Shown here one piece after another: positions 15,090 through 25,065 of a stretch of DNA of 64,000 nucleotides. The stretch lies in assembly GCF_002101785.1 (NCBI RefSeq), contig NZ_LQPJ01000109.1, positions 62,001 to 126,000 on the forward strand. The letters are read 5' to 3'. Within the stretch, counting starts at the first letter, position 1. Every line of letters begins with the position of its first letter. Source of the stretch: Mycobacterium palustre. GTDB lineage: Bacteria; Actinomycetota; Actinomycetes; Mycobacteriales; Mycobacteriaceae. Under the pieces are notes generated by a model. The model did not search any database, had not been told where the DNA came from, and saw only the letters and a program-made list of their open reading frames with translations. The position numbers and the translations under genes are program-made.

Positions 15090-16499
15090 ATGAGACAAAA
15101 GCGGACGGTACACCCCGGATGGTGGGCACTGATCCTGGTCGTCGCGTTGATCGGGATGATTCCACTCACCATCACTGCCTTCAATCGAGACTTCAAGTCG
15201 TACGCGAAGGTGACCCTGGTGTCCGACAGGGCCGGCCTGGTGATGGACGCCAATTCGGTCGTGAAGTACCGCGGGGTAGAGGTCGGCCGAGTCGCTGCGA
15301 TCACGCCGAAAGATGGAGCGACTCTTCAGTTGGAGCTGGATCCTAGTCAGCTGCAATACATTCCGGCCAACGTCGAGGTTCAGATCAGCGCGCCCACCGC
15401 GTTCGGTGCCAAATACGTCGATCTGCGTCCACCCAGCGACCCGACCCCCAAACGCCTGGCGTCGGGAGCGGTGTTGAGCACCAACAAAGTGAGCATCGAA
15501 GCGGACACGGTGCTCTCGGACCTGGTCGGCGTGTTAAACCAGATCGATCCCGCCAAGATCAACGCGGTGATTGCCGCGCTCGCCGAAGGGTTTCGCGGGA
15601 AAGGACAAGCCATCGGCCAGGCCATCAGCGACTTCAACCAGGTGCTGATGGCGGTCAACCCCCGCAGCGAGTTGCTCCAGGCGGACTGGCGCGCGTTCAA
15701 GGGATTCAACGACACCTACAGTGACGCGGCCAAGAGCCTGATGGCCACGTTAAACGCCGGGAGCACAAGCAGTTCGGTGATCACCAAGAAATCGAAAGAC
15801 CTCGATTTCGCACTGGTCGCCCTGGCCGGGCTTGGCGACAGCGGTGGCAAACTCCTAGACCAGAGCGGGGAAAAGCTCACTCATCTGCTCAACGTGCTCG
15901 AGCCGACGACGCGATTGCTGATGAAATACAACCCGGAACTGACGTGCACGTTCCTCGGCGCAAAACTGATCATGGACAGGGGATACGCCGACGCCTTCAC
16001 CTTCAACGGGCGATCGTTCATTGCCGACGCCGGGCTGCTCTTCGGCGACGATACGTACAAGTATCCCGACAATTTGCCCGTCCTCGACATTAAGGGCGGC
16101 CCCGGTGGAACGCCCAGCTGCGGTTCATTGCCCGACGTCGAGAAAAACTTCCCGCAGAGATACCTGATCACCGACTCGGGGTTCGGCGGTGGCATGGACG
16201 TGCGACCCAACCCCGGCATCGGCTTCCCGGGCTATGCCCTGTACTCGCCGTCTACCCGCGGGACGCCCCTTCCGCCGACCCTGAAAGACGAAGGGGGCCC
16301 GGCGGTCGGCCCGGTGCCCTATCCGGGCGCGCCGCCCTACGGCGCGCGGCGCTACGCCCCGGACGGGACGCCACTGTTTCCGGGGCTGCCGCCGGCGCCG
16401 CCAGCCGGGAGACCCAAAGACCCGGGCATGGGTAAGCCGCCGCCGGGCTCGGAGCCGTTCGTCCCGGCCTACCCGGGAACGCCCCCGAAGCCCCACTAG
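15090..16499 (+). CDS. mceA: MceA-type MCE/MlaD lipid-transport subunit
   Basis: A 469-residue protein with a short cytoplasmic N-terminus, one membrane anchor (about residues 10-30: ALILVVALIGMIPLTITAF) and an MCE domain that includes LVMDANSVVKYRGVEVGRVA and ISAPTAFGAKYVDLRPP. After a helical region comes a long Pro/Gly-rich tail (last 90 residues). In Mce systems the A-F subunits form a hexameric needle that passes lipids from the cell envelope to the YrbE permease. It starts six bases after yrbEB. Which mce paralog group this operon belongs to is not decidable here. Confidence 0.9.
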   Translation: MRQKRTVHPGWWALILVVALIGMIPLTITAFNRDFKSYAKVTLVSDRAGLVMDANSVVKYRGVEVGRVAAITPKDGATLQLELDPSQLQYIPANVEVQISAPTAFGAKYVDLRPPSDPTPKRLASGAVLSTNKVSIEADTVLSDLVGVLNQIDPAKINAVIAALAEGFRGKGQAIGQAISDFNQVLMAVNPRSELLQADWRAFKGFNDTYSDAAKSLMATLNAGSTSSSVITKKSKDLDFALVALAGLGDSGGKLLDQSGEKLTHLLNVLEPTTRLLMKYNPELTCTFLGAKLIMDRGYADAFTFNGRSFIADAGLLFGDDTYKYPDNLPVLDIKGGPGGTPSCGSLPDVEKNFPQRYLITDSGFGGGMDVRPNPGIGFPGYALYSPSTRGTPLPPTLKDEGGPAVGPVPYPGAPPYGARRYAPDGTPLFPGLPPAPPAGRPKDPGMGKPPPGSEPFVPAYPGTPPKPH

Positions 16500-16532
16500 C
16501 GCAACACGACCCGCGTACGAGAAAGGCAGACT

Positions 16533-17561
16533 TTGCGCGAGAAATTTCTAGGCGTGCTGTTGCGCTTTGCCGTCTACGCCGCCGTGTGTTCGGCGGGGAT
16601 CGCCCTGCTCTTCGCCGTGTTCTCCCAATACCGCTTCGAGAAGGCGAACACCTTCAACGCCATATTCACCAACGTCTCGGGACTTCGGCAAAACGACTTC
16701 GTACGCATCGCAGGCGTGGAGGTCGGCAAGGTCAAGAAAGTCACCGTTCAGCCCGATTCCACCGTGCGCGTTGAGTTTTCGGCAGATGATTCGGTAGTGC
16801 TCACCGAGGGCAGCAGAGCGGTCGTTCGGTACGACGACCTGTTCGGCGGCAGGTTCCTGGCCCTGGAGGAGGGCGCGGGAGGGGTCAAGAAGCTCGACCC
16901 CGGGGCGACCATCCCGCTGAGCCGCACGCAACCCGCCCTTGATCTGGACGCATTGGTCGGCGGCCTGCGGCCGCTGTTCCGCTCGCTGAACCCCGATCAG
17001 GTGAACTCGATCAGCGCCGAGCTGATTCAGGCGCTGCAAGGCCAGGGCGCGACGTTGGGCTCGGTGCTCACCCAGGCCGCCTCGGTGACCAACACATTGG
17101 CCGATCGGGATCAGATGTTCGGCCAGCTGATCACCAACCTGAACACTGTTCTTGGTTCCCTCGGCGACCAGAGTGACCAGGTCGGCAAGGCCGTCGACTC
17201 GCTGTCGACGCTGATGAAAACGCTGGAAGCCCGCAAGAAGGATGTCACGGCCGGCATCCGCGGCGCTGACAGGACGTTCGCGGTGGGTGCCGAGATCCTC
17301 AAGAGGGCCCGCTTGCCGCTCAAGAAAGTGGTCGACCAGACCGATCGCGTCGCCGGAACCGTTATGGCCGACAAGGACTTTGTTGACAACCTGATCAACA
17401 CGCTGCCCGACGATTATCGAGTGATCGGCCGGGAGGGGCTCTACGGGGACTTCTTCACCTTCTACCTGTGCGACCTGATCTTGAAGGTGAACGGCAAGAA
17501 CGGGCAGCCGACGTACATCACGCTGGCCAGCCAGCGTTCGGGGAGGTGCACCCCGAAATGA
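16533..17561 (+). CDS. mceB: MceB-type MCE/MlaD subunit
   Basis: A 342-residue MCE protein: membrane anchor at about residues 8-28 and MCE domain around TNVSGLRQNDFVRIAGVEVG, then VVRYDDLFGGRFLALEEG, and a helical C-terminal half for the needle. The start is TTG at 16533 with GAAAGG at 16521-16526 as ribosome binding site. It lacks the proline-rich tail seen in MceA and MceC, which is normal for B subunits. The stop overlaps the mceC ATG (ATGA). Confidence 0.9.
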   Translation: MREKFLGVLLRFAVYAAVCSAGIALLFAVFSQYRFEKANTFNAIFTNVSGLRQNDFVRIAGVEVGKVKKVTVQPDSTVRVEFSADDSVVLTEGSRAVVRYDDLFGGRFLALEEGAGGVKKLDPGATIPLSRTQPALDLDALVGGLRPLFRSLNPDQVNSISAELIQALQGQGATLGSVLTQAASVTNTLADRDQMFGQLITNLNTVLGSLGDQSDQVGKAVDSLSTLMKTLEARKKDVTAGIRGADRTFAVGAEILKRARLPLKKVVDQTDRVAGTVMADKDFVDNLINTLPDDYRVIGREGLYGDFFTFYLCDLILKVNGKNGQPTYITLASQRSGRCTPK

Positions 17562-18985
17562 GACGACTTTTCGGACGCCTCTTCGAAATGAAGCAGTTCT
17601 CCGAACGCAACCCGTATCTCATCGGCGGGACAGGTATCGTCGTGCTGACGGTGGCCATACTGGTGGCGACCAACTACCAGAAGTTCACCTTCCTCACCGG
17701 CGAAAAGGAGTATGCGGCGTACTTCGCTGAGGCGGGCGGTCTGGAAACCAACAGCGTCGTCGAAGTTTCGGGTGCCCGCGTCGGGCGGGTGTCGAGCATC
17801 ACCTTGGACGGTCCGCGGGTTCTGGTCAAGTTCACCGTTCCCGGCGACGTGCGGCTCGGCGACCGCACCGAGGCCAGCGTGAAAACGAAGACGCTTCTGG
17901 GCAGCAAGCTAATCGAACTCACTCCGCGCGGCGAGGGGCGGCTCGACAAGCCGATCCCCTTGGAGCGGACCACGCCCGCTTATCAGCTACCCGATGCGCT
18001 CGGAGACCTTTCGACGACTGTCTCCAAGTTGGACACCGACCAGCTTTCCAGTGCGCTTTCGGTGCTGGCCAACGAGTTCAGTGGTACGGGACCGCAGCTG
18101 AAGGCCGCGGCGGACGGGGTGGCGCGGTTCTCACAGACCTTGACCGAGCGGGACAAGGAGCTGCGAAAGCTGTTGAGCAACGCCAACAAGGTGACCAAGG
18201 TGTTGGCCGAGCGCAGTGACGAGGTGGTCAACCTCGTCGGCGAAACCAATTCCCTGCTGGCGGAGCTGAAAGCGCAAAACCGGTATTTGGATAAGGTACT
18301 CGACGACGACGCCTCACTCGTCCGGGCGCTGGCGGCGGTCATCGACGACAACCACGCAACGCTCAAGCCGGCGCTGGACAAGCTCAACGGGGTGGTCGCG
18401 CTCCTCAACAACCGCAAGGGACGCATCCAAGAGGCGCTCAAGGGACTCGACAGCTTCGCGCTCGCGCTGGGTGAAGCCGTTGCCTCCGGGCCCTTCTTCA
18501 AGGCCTACATCGTCAACCTGCTGCCGGGGCAGTTCATCCAGCCGTTCATCGACTCCGCATTCTCCGACCTCGGATTGGATCCCGCCACCAAATTGCCCTC
18601 ACAGCTCACCGACCCCCAGACCGGCCAGCCCGGGACACCGCCTCTGCCCATGCCCTACCCGCGGACCGGCCAGGGCGGCGAACCGCGGCTGCACGTTCCG
18701 GACGCCATCACAGGAAATCCTGGTGACCAGCCCTGCAGTGTGCCAGGTCGGCCGGGGGCACCGGGTTGTTATCCGCTTCGGCCGGAGCCGCCGGCACCGC
18801 CTCCCGGTGGACCACCGCCGGGGCCGCCGGCACCAGGTCCAGGACCGGGCAACGCGTCGAGCGGACCGGTCGAGGAGCCCGCCCCCGGTCAGATACCGCC
18901 GGGCCGATCACCTGTAGTCGCGCCAGACGAATCCTTCGGTCCGCGGCCTGGTCCGCCGTCACCGCCGCCAGGAGGTCAACAATGA
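17558..18985 (+). CDS. mceC: MceC-type MCE/MlaD subunit
   Basis: A 475-residue MCE subunit. It has the anchor segment YLIGGTGIVVLTVAILVATN (about 21-40), an MCE domain including EAGGLETNSVVEVSGARVGR and TKTLLGSKLIELTPRGEG, long coiled helices, and a very Pro/Gly-rich C-terminal tail of about 120 residues. The ATG at 17558 overlaps the mceB stop; the frame is open further upstream but inside mceB. An internal ATG at 17588 is possible. It is a component of the Mce hexamer on the outer face of the membrane. Confidence 0.9.
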   Translation: MRRLFGRLFEMKQFSERNPYLIGGTGIVVLTVAILVATNYQKFTFLTGEKEYAAYFAEAGGLETNSVVEVSGARVGRVSSITLDGPRVLVKFTVPGDVRLGDRTEASVKTKTLLGSKLIELTPRGEGRLDKPIPLERTTPAYQLPDALGDLSTTVSKLDTDQLSSALSVLANEFSGTGPQLKAAADGVARFSQTLTERDKELRKLLSNANKVTKVLAERSDEVVNLVGETNSLLAELKAQNRYLDKVLDDDASLVRALAAVIDDNHATLKPALDKLNGVVALLNNRKGRIQEALKGLDSFALALGEAVASGPFFKAYIVNLLPGQFIQPFIDSAFSDLGLDPATKLPSQLTDPQTGQPGTPPLPMPYPRTGQGGEPRLHVPDAITGNPGDQPCSVPGRPGAPGCYPLRPEPPAPPPGGPPPGPPAPGPGPGNASSGPVEEPAPGQIPPGRSPVVAPDESFGPRPGPPSPPPGGQQ

Positions 18986-20382
18986 AATCCCGCAAGACGA
19001 AGTTGGTTCTTGCTGCGATGCTGGTGCTGTCGCTCGTCGGAGGGATGGGCGCGCTGTGGCGATCATCGGGCGGCCGCACGCACGTTGTCGGGTACTTCGA
19101 CAACGCCAACAACATCTTTGTCGGCGACAGCGTGGTGATCCTGGGAGTAGCGGTCGGGAAGATCGACAAAATCGAACCGCAGCCCGACCGCGTGAAGATC
19201 TCATTCTGGTTCGACAACAAATACAAGGTGCCGGCCGACGCCAAAGCCGTGGTCCTGTCGCCGTCTTTGGTGACGGTCCGCGAGCTTCAGCTGACCCCCG
19301 CCTACACGGGTGGGCCGACGATGGCCGATGGTACGGTGCTCCCGCTTGCCCGGACCGCCGTGCCGGTGGAGTGGGATGACCTCCGCGCGCAACTCGAGAA
19401 GCTCACCGAGATACTGCAGCCCACGCAACCGGGCGGCATCAGCACCCTGGGGGCGTTCGTCAACACCGCGGCGACCAACCTGCGCGGTCAGGGAGGGGAC
19501 ATCCGCAGCGCCGTTGTCAAACTGTCGCAGGCGGTTTCTGCGCTCGGCGACCATAGCGGCGACCTGTACGGCACCTTCAAGAGCCTTGCGGCTCTGGTGT
19601 CCGCGCTGCGCGACAGCGGTGACCTGTTGCGCCACCTGAACCAGAACCTCGCCGCGGTCTCGGGGGCGTTGAATGACGAGCCATTCAAGGTCGGGGACTT
19701 TGTCAACTCCCAGAACGAGGTGCTCGCAAAGGCAACCGCCTTCCTGGACGATCATCGAGAGACGATAGGTATCACTTCGGACAAGCTGGCGGAGTTGACG
19801 ACCGCGTTGTACCAAAGTCTCGACGACGTTAAGCAGGCATTGCACGTCGGCCCCAACGTGTTTCAGAACGTGCTGAACATCTATCAACCCGCCCAGGCCG
19901 CGTTCACGGGGGCGTTGGCGCTGCAAAACTTCGCCAACCCGCTGCAGTTTCTCTGCTCGGCGGTGCAGGCGGCATCGAGGTTGGGCGCCGAGCAGTCGGC
20001 CAAGCTGTGCGTGCAATATATGGCGCCGATCCTGAAGAACCGTCAGGTCAACTTTTTGCCGCTCGGACTGAACCCCTTCGTCGGGGCCTCGGCGCGTCCC
20101 AACGAAGTGACGTACAGCGAGGACTGGCTAAGGCCCGACTACATCCCGCCGTCCGGGCCGCCGCCCAAGGAGGCATTCCGCAACGTGCCGCCGCCCGAAG
20201 GGCCGCTGCCGCCGGCGAACGAAATCTTCAACTTCTTCGGCAACGGCATGATCAACACGAACGCGCCATACGTACCGGCCAAACCGGCTAACCCACTGCC
20301 GGTCGATCCCGCCAGCGGTCTGCGTTCCATGATGCTGCCGAGCACCGTGGAAAACATGGGAGACGTAGGGGGAGGGCATTGA
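18982..20382 (+). CDS. mceD: MceD-type MCE/MlaD subunit
   Basis: A 466-residue protein starting MKSRKTKLVLAAMLVLSLVG, a membrane anchor, then an MCE domain with YFDNANNIFVGDSVVILGVA and the conserved VLSPSLVTVRELQLTPAY. A helical region and a moderately Pro-rich tail follow. The ATG at 18982 overlaps the mceC stop and has GGAGG at 18971-18975. It forms part of the Mce needle; no catalytic function is expected. Confidence 0.9.
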   Translation: MKSRKTKLVLAAMLVLSLVGGMGALWRSSGGRTHVVGYFDNANNIFVGDSVVILGVAVGKIDKIEPQPDRVKISFWFDNKYKVPADAKAVVLSPSLVTVRELQLTPAYTGGPTMADGTVLPLARTAVPVEWDDLRAQLEKLTEILQPTQPGGISTLGAFVNTAATNLRGQGGDIRSAVVKLSQAVSALGDHSGDLYGTFKSLAALVSALRDSGDLLRHLNQNLAAVSGALNDEPFKVGDFVNSQNEVLAKATAFLDDHRETIGITSDKLAELTTALYQSLDDVKQALHVGPNVFQNVLNIYQPAQAAFTGALALQNFANPLQFLCSAVQAASRLGAEQSAKLCVQYMAPILKNRQVNFLPLGLNPFVGASARPNEVTYSEDWLRPDYIPPSGPPPKEAFRNVPPPEGPLPPANEIFNFFGNGMINTNAPYVPAKPANPLPVDPASGLRSMMLPSTVENMGDVGGGH

Positions 20383-21536
20383 GCCGACACAGCTTCGAGC
20401 GCCGCTGCGGCGCAATGCTTCTCATCGCGCTGACCGTGGCCGCGGTCTCCGGTTGCGGCAGCCTTCGGGGCTTCCGGGGCGCCAACTCGCTTCCGCTTCC
20501 GGGCAGAGTGGGGGTCGGTCCGGGGAACTACACCATCCAGGCGCAGATGCCGGATGTGCAGAACCTGAAAGAGAACTCTCGGGTGCAGTACCACGACGTG
20601 CTCATCGGAAACGTGGCCAAGGTCGAGCGCCAAGGCTGGCATGCGTTGGTCACGATGACGATCGAGCCCGATGCTGAGATACCGGCGAACGTGACAGCGA
20701 CGATCGGTCAGACCAGCTTGCTGGGAACGCTGCACGTCGCGCTGAGCACACCCCCCGGCGTTCCGCCAAAGGGGAAGCTGCACAACGGATCCGTTATCCC
20801 GCTTGCGTCGTCGAGCGCCTACCCGACGACCGAACAGACGCTTGGTGCGCTGTCGCTGGTGCTCAACGGCGGCGGTCTAGGTCAGCTTCAGGACATCACA
20901 CGCGCGCTGAGCACCGCATTCGCCGGCCGCGCACAAGACCTGAAAAGCCTTATCGGCCAGCTCGATACCTTCACCGCCTACCTCGATCAGCAGAAGGGCG
21001 ACATCATTGCCGCGTTCGACAGCCTTAACAACTTGGTCGGTCAAGTGGCCGAGCAGAAGCCGGTCCTCGACAAGGCGCTGAAGACCATCCCGGCCGCGAT
21101 AACCGTCCTCAAGGATGAGCGGGAAAGGCTGGCCGACGCGCTTGGCCGGTTCGGCCCCAAGCTCGGCGACCCGCTCGCCGACGTGCTGGAGCAAACCAAG
21201 GAAAATCTGCTCAAGGAGGTCGGCGACATCGGTCCGGTGGAGCAGTCGCTTGCTAACGCGGGGATAGCCTTGACTCGTAGCCTGGATTACCTTACGGTGC
21301 CGTTGTTCTCGAAACCCCCTGTCGCCAAATGGATCCGGGGGGACTACGGGAACTTGACCGGTGTATTCGACTTGACCCTGAGCCGGATCGATTCGTCTAT
21401 GTTCACCGGCACCCGGTGGGAGGGCAACCTGACCGAGCTCGAGATGCAGTGGGGCCGCACCCTTGGGGTGATGCCAAGCCCCTACACCGCGCGCAACCCG
21501 CTGGTTGCTCCCTATCAGTTCAACCAGGGGCCATGA
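20379..21536 (+). CDS. mceE: MceE-type lipoprotein (LprK-like)
   Basis: A 385-residue MCE subunit with a lipobox: MLLIALTVAAVSGCGSLRG, lipidated cysteine at C26. The MCE domain includes MPDVQNLKENSRVQYHDVLI and TIGQTSLLGTLHVALSTPPG. The E position of mce operons is characteristically the lipoprotein. The start is TTG at 20379, overlapping the mceD stop and preceded by GGGGGAGGG. It is anchored in the outer leaflet of the cytoplasmic membrane rather than by a transmembrane helix. Confidence 0.92.
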   Translation: MSRHSFERRCGAMLLIALTVAAVSGCGSLRGFRGANSLPLPGRVGVGPGNYTIQAQMPDVQNLKENSRVQYHDVLIGNVAKVERQGWHALVTMTIEPDAEIPANVTATIGQTSLLGTLHVALSTPPGVPPKGKLHNGSVIPLASSSAYPTTEQTLGALSLVLNGGGLGQLQDITRALSTAFAGRAQDLKSLIGQLDTFTAYLDQQKGDIIAAFDSLNNLVGQVAEQKPVLDKALKTIPAAITVLKDERERLADALGRFGPKLGDPLADVLEQTKENLLKEVGDIGPVEQSLANAGIALTRSLDYLTVPLFSKPPVAKWIRGDYGNLTGVFDLTLSRIDSSMFTGTRWEGNLTELEMQWGRTLGVMPSPYTARNPLVAPYQFNQGP

Positions 21537-21537
21537 C

Positions 21538-23058
21538 ATGCGCTTGACTCGTCGTACCATCATCACCTTGTCGATCTTCGCGTCGATCTCCATTGTCATG
21601 GCCGGGATCGTCGGCCTTTACTACGCCAAGCTGCCCGCTGTGTATTTGGGGATCGGTCGCTACACCGTCAGGGTGCAGCTGGACCGGGCGGGCGAGCTGT
21701 ACCGTGCCGGCAACGTCACCTACCGCGGCGTCGAGGTTGGAAAGGTGTCGAAAGTGCACCTGACTAACAGTGGGGTCGAGGCGGTCCTTTCGCTGAAATC
21801 TGATGTCGCCATTCCCGCCGATCTCATCGCACACGTGCACAGCGCATCGGCCATCGGCGAGCAGTACGTGGATCTCGTGCCGCGCAGCGGCAAGGGGCCG
21901 ATGCTCAAGAACGGCGACGTGATCCCTCAGGATCGCACCACGATTCCACCCAACATCAATTCGCTCCTGGCGGCGGCTAACCGCGGCCTGACCGCGATCC
22001 CCCGCGACAACCTCAAGACGGTCGTCGACGAGTCTTACATCGCGTTCGGCGGCCTAGGCCCGGAACTGTCCAGGCTGATCGCCGGCGGATCCAAACTGGC
22101 GACCGGTGCCCGTGAAAACCTGGACGCGATAACCACCTTAATCGACGAGCCGAAGCCGATCCTGGACAGCCAAACCGAGTCGTCGGATTCGATCCAGGCA
22201 TGGGCCGCGAACCTCGCGGAGATAACGCGCCAAGTGGAGACAGTCGAACGAAACAACTCCGCTTTCACCAACACAATTCACACGATCGGCCCGATTTTCG
22301 ACTCGTTGCGCAAGGTCGTCGACCGCGTAGAGCCGACGCTGCCGACCGCGGTGTCCAACCTCGATGCCGTCGGCGAAGTCGCGCTGACATACCGCGACAA
22401 CATCGAGGCATTATTGGTGCAGGTGCCGCAGATGGTGGCCGATTCCCAAGCGATACAGCTGGCGGACAAGGACCTCAAGGGGCCCTACCGAGGGCTTGGT
22501 CTGAGCTTCAACTTGAACCTCAACTGGCCACCCCCGTGCACCACCGGGTTCTTCCCGGTCCAGCAGCAGCGATCCGCCGTCTTCGAGGACGCGCCGCCGC
22601 GGCCGCCGGGCCTGGTCTACTGCCGGATCCCGCAGGATTCCAATTTGACCGCAGTGCGCGGTGCGCGCAACTATCCTTGCGAGACTCGGCCTGGCAAGCG
22701 GGCGGCGACGGTGAAACAGTGCGAAAGCGACGAGCCGTACGTCCCGCTCAACGACGGCTTCAACTGGAAGGGCGATCCTAACGCGACGCTGACCGGACAA
22801 GGCGTCCCACAATTCGATCCCGGAGAGCCAATACCTGCCGGGTTCCCCGGCGGCCCGCCGGCCCCCGCGGCCTCGCCGGGGCGGGGCACGGCGTCGCCGG
22901 GAGAGACGCCGCCGCCAATCGCGGCGGCCGAGTACGATCCGGCTACCGGCGAGTATGTTGGACCAGATGGGCAGAGGTACAAGCAGCCCACGCTGGCTGG
23001 CACTGCCGGCAAGGAGCGAACATGGCAGCAGATGCTGACTCCCCCAACGGGGAATTGA
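21538..23058 (+). CDS. mceF: MceF-type MCE/MlaD subunit
   Basis: A 506-residue protein starting MRLTRRTIITLSIFASISIV, a membrane anchor, then an MCE domain with VRVQLDRAGELYRAGNVTYR and HSASAIGEQYVDLVPRSGKG. The C-terminal part has several cysteines (PPCTTGFF, LVYCRIP, NYPCE) and a Pro-rich stretch. The ATG at 21538 comes one base after the mceE stop. Its end overlaps the next gene by 37 bases in another frame, so the accessory gene is translated from within mceF. Confidence 0.9.
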   Translation: MRLTRRTIITLSIFASISIVMAGIVGLYYAKLPAVYLGIGRYTVRVQLDRAGELYRAGNVTYRGVEVGKVSKVHLTNSGVEAVLSLKSDVAIPADLIAHVHSASAIGEQYVDLVPRSGKGPMLKNGDVIPQDRTTIPPNINSLLAAANRGLTAIPRDNLKTVVDESYIAFGGLGPELSRLIAGGSKLATGARENLDAITTLIDEPKPILDSQTESSDSIQAWAANLAEITRQVETVERNNSAFTNTIHTIGPIFDSLRKVVDRVEPTLPTAVSNLDAVGEVALTYRDNIEALLVQVPQMVADSQAIQLADKDLKGPYRGLGLSFNLNLNWPPPCTTGFFPVQQQRSAVFEDAPPRPPGLVYCRIPQDSNLTAVRGARNYPCETRPGKRAATVKQCESDEPYVPLNDGFNWKGDPNATLTGQGVPQFDPGEPIPAGFPGGPPAPAASPGRGTASPGETPPPIAAAEYDPATGEYVGPDGQRYKQPTLAGTAGKERTWQQMLTPPTGN

Positions 23059-23732
23059 GCAAGAAAATCACGAAGGCGACCCAGTCACCCGACACCGACG
23101 ACGGTTCCACTCTGGCATCCGAGGAGGAAAGCGAGCCGACGGCTGACGCCGCCCCCGATGGGGGCGACGTCAACCAGGCCGAGGATGGTGACGTCGTGGT
23201 CGACGACGGGGTGGACGACGGCTCCGCGAATGCGGCTTCGGAAACGCCGTCATCCGGCGTGCGCCTCGCCACGATAGTGGGGTCGGTCATGGTGGTCGCC
23301 TTGGCGGCGACCGCCGGGTGGCTGGGATTCCGGGCCTATCAATCGCACGAGGCTCAGGCTCAGAGGCAGTTGTTCCTTCAGGTCGGACGCCAGTGTGCGT
23401 TGAACCTGACCACGATCGACTGGCAACACGCGGAGCCCGATGTCCAGCGGATTTTAGATTTGGCTACCGGCAAGTTCTACGACCAGTTCTCGCAGCGCAA
23501 ACAACCGTTCATCGACGTGGTCAAGAAGGCGCAATCGAAGTCGGTGGGAACAGTTAGCGAAGCCGGCCTGGAATCCGACACGGGCGACAAAGCGCAGGTG
23601 CTGGTCGCCGTGTCGATCAAGACGTCGAATCTCGGTGCCGAAGATCAACCCTCGCGGGAGTGGCGAATGAGGATTTCGCTGGAGAAGTTTGGCGACGAGG
23701 TCAAGGTATCCAACGTCTCCTTTGTGCAATGA
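23022..23732 (+). CDS. Mce-associated membrane protein, Mas-type (first)
   Basis: A 236-residue protein with a long acidic, disordered N-terminus (about 80 residues rich in Asp/Glu), one membrane span (TIVGSVMVVALAATAGWLGF) and an extracellular C-terminal domain resembling NTF2-like Mce-associated proteins (LDLATGKFYDQF, VSNVSFVQ at the end). Such proteins follow mce operons and stabilise the transporter. The start lies inside mceF; AAGGAG just upstream fixes it. It overlaps the next gene by ATGA. Confidence 0.82.
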   Translation: MAADADSPNGELSKKITKATQSPDTDDGSTLASEEESEPTADAAPDGGDVNQAEDGDVVVDDGVDDGSANAASETPSSGVRLATIVGSVMVVALAATAGWLGFRAYQSHEAQAQRQLFLQVGRQCALNLTTIDWQHAEPDVQRILDLATGKFYDQFSQRKQPFIDVVKKAQSKSVGTVSEAGLESDTGDKAQVLVAVSIKTSNLGAEDQPSREWRMRISLEKFGDEVKVSNVSFVQ

Positions 23733-24607
23733 GCGGGCCCCGTTCAGGTGGCACCAGGAAACCCGACCAGAAACAGAGGGAGTCAGCTGCTGTGCGGGCG
23801 CGAACCGATGCTGCGAGCGAGCAGGAAACCGAGAAGACCAATACAACGGAACCGGTCGAAGGCGAGGCGACTGCGGCCGGCGACGTCTCTGCGGCGGTAA
23901 AAACGCCGGAAACCGATGCCTTTGACTCCGCGACTTTCGACGGTGCGGCTGACGAGGCGGCCGAGGACGGCGAGCCCGCCAGGGCCAAACGGCGTCTCGG
24001 CTCGTGGGTGCGGCGCCGCCGCCGCGGACGTGTTGATAGCGACCGCAGTGATTCGGTGAGTTCCGACGCCGCCGAAGCGGGCGATCATCCGGAATCGGCT
24101 GAGCCGATTAAGGCAAGGCGCCGGATCAGTTGGTCACGGGTGCTGGCCTTCGGGATGCTGCCCGGGCTGGCGCTACTACTTGCGGCGGCGGGGGGCTTTT
24201 TGAAGTGGCAGGACTCGTCGGTCCGTGCGTCGCAGACTGCGCGCATCGAATCCATTGCGGCCGCTAAGGATTCGACGATCGCGTTGTTGTCTTACAAGCC
24301 CGACACCGTGGAGAAGGATCTGAACGCCGCAAAAAGTTGCTTGACGGGCACGTTCAAAGACTCCTATTCGCATCTGATCGATGACGTCGTCATTCCTGGT
24401 GCGAAGCGGGCGCATGTTTCCACGACGGCAACTGTGCCCGCGGCGGCGTCGGTGTCGGCGACTCCCAACCACGCGGTCGTCCTGCTCTTCGTCAACCAGA
24501 CCGCGGTTGTCGACAAGGACCCGCCCAGTGACACCGCGTCCAGCGTGCGGGTGACGCTGGATAAGGTTTCTGGTCGCTGGCTAATCGCTGGCTTCGACCC
24601 GGTCTAG
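23729..24607 (+). CDS. Mce-associated membrane protein, Mas-type (second)
   Basis: A 292-residue protein with an extended charged N-terminus of about 140 residues, a basic stretch (KRRLGSWVRRRRRGR), a single membrane span (VLAFGMLPGLALLLAAAGGF, about 151-170) and a C-terminal domain like the first Mas protein, ending SGRWLIAGFDPV. The ATG overlaps the stop of the preceding gene. It closes the operon; the next gene is on the opposite strand. Confidence 0.82.
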   Translation: MSGPRSGGTRKPDQKQRESAAVRARTDAASEQETEKTNTTEPVEGEATAAGDVSAAVKTPETDAFDSATFDGAADEAAEDGEPARAKRRLGSWVRRRRRGRVDSDRSDSVSSDAAEAGDHPESAEPIKARRRISWSRVLAFGMLPGLALLLAAAGGFLKWQDSSVRASQTARIESIAAAKDSTIALLSYKPDTVEKDLNAAKSCLTGTFKDSYSHLIDDVVIPGAKRAHVSTTATVPAAASVSATPNHAVVLLFVNQTAVVDKDPPSDTASSVRVTLDKVSGRWLIAGFDPV

Positions 24608-24639
24608 ATCGACTGCGCCCACCTGCTGAACACGGCGCC

Positions 24640-25065
24640 CTACAGTACGACCCGCGAGGGTGGGATGTCGTGGCAGATCGTCGCGGGCGTCGCCGGGCTG
24701 TCGCTACCCTCCAACGTGTCAGCGCACCCTGTGCCCTTGACGACATACGTCGCACCCGGCCGGTAGGGGTAATAGACCACGGCCGGCTGCGGGTCATAGG
24801 CCGACCCGCACTGTCCGGCCGAATCGCTCCCTTCGACGGACAGACACACGGTGGCCTCGGTATGGGCGTGCAGTGTGCACGTTCCTGGATGGACGGTTGC
24901 GATCACGTAATTCACACCAGAAACGGCCAGCACTTTCGGTCCCTCGAGAATGAACGAACACTGCCCGTTCCCACCCGGTGGCGAAGCGGCCGCAGGGCTC
25001 GTGAAGTGAAGCGCAATAGGACAAATCGCCAGGAAGGCCAATGAGACGCCGAACGATCGTTTCAT
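24640..25065 (-). CDS. Secreted hypothetical protein (141 aa)
   Basis: Begins MKRSFGVSLAFLAICPIALH and continues FTSPAAASPPGG, a signal peptide with likely cleavage after AAAS or nearby. The mature chain of about 110 residues has five cysteines (QCSF, TCTLH, VCLSV, QCGSA, GCADT, ICHDI region), suggesting disulfides outside the cell, and several Gly/Val-rich beta segments. I do not recognise the family. It is convergent with the mce operon. The 11-mer GAACGATCGTT overlaps codons 2-5, just inside the gene. Confidence 0.7.
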   Translation of the reverse strand: MKRSFGVSLAFLAICPIALHFTSPAAASPPGGNGQCSFILEGPKVLAVSGVNYVIATVHPGTCTLHAHTEATVCLSVEGSDSAGQCGSAYDPQPAVVYYPYRPGATYVVKGTGCADTLEGSDSPATPATICHDIPPSRVVL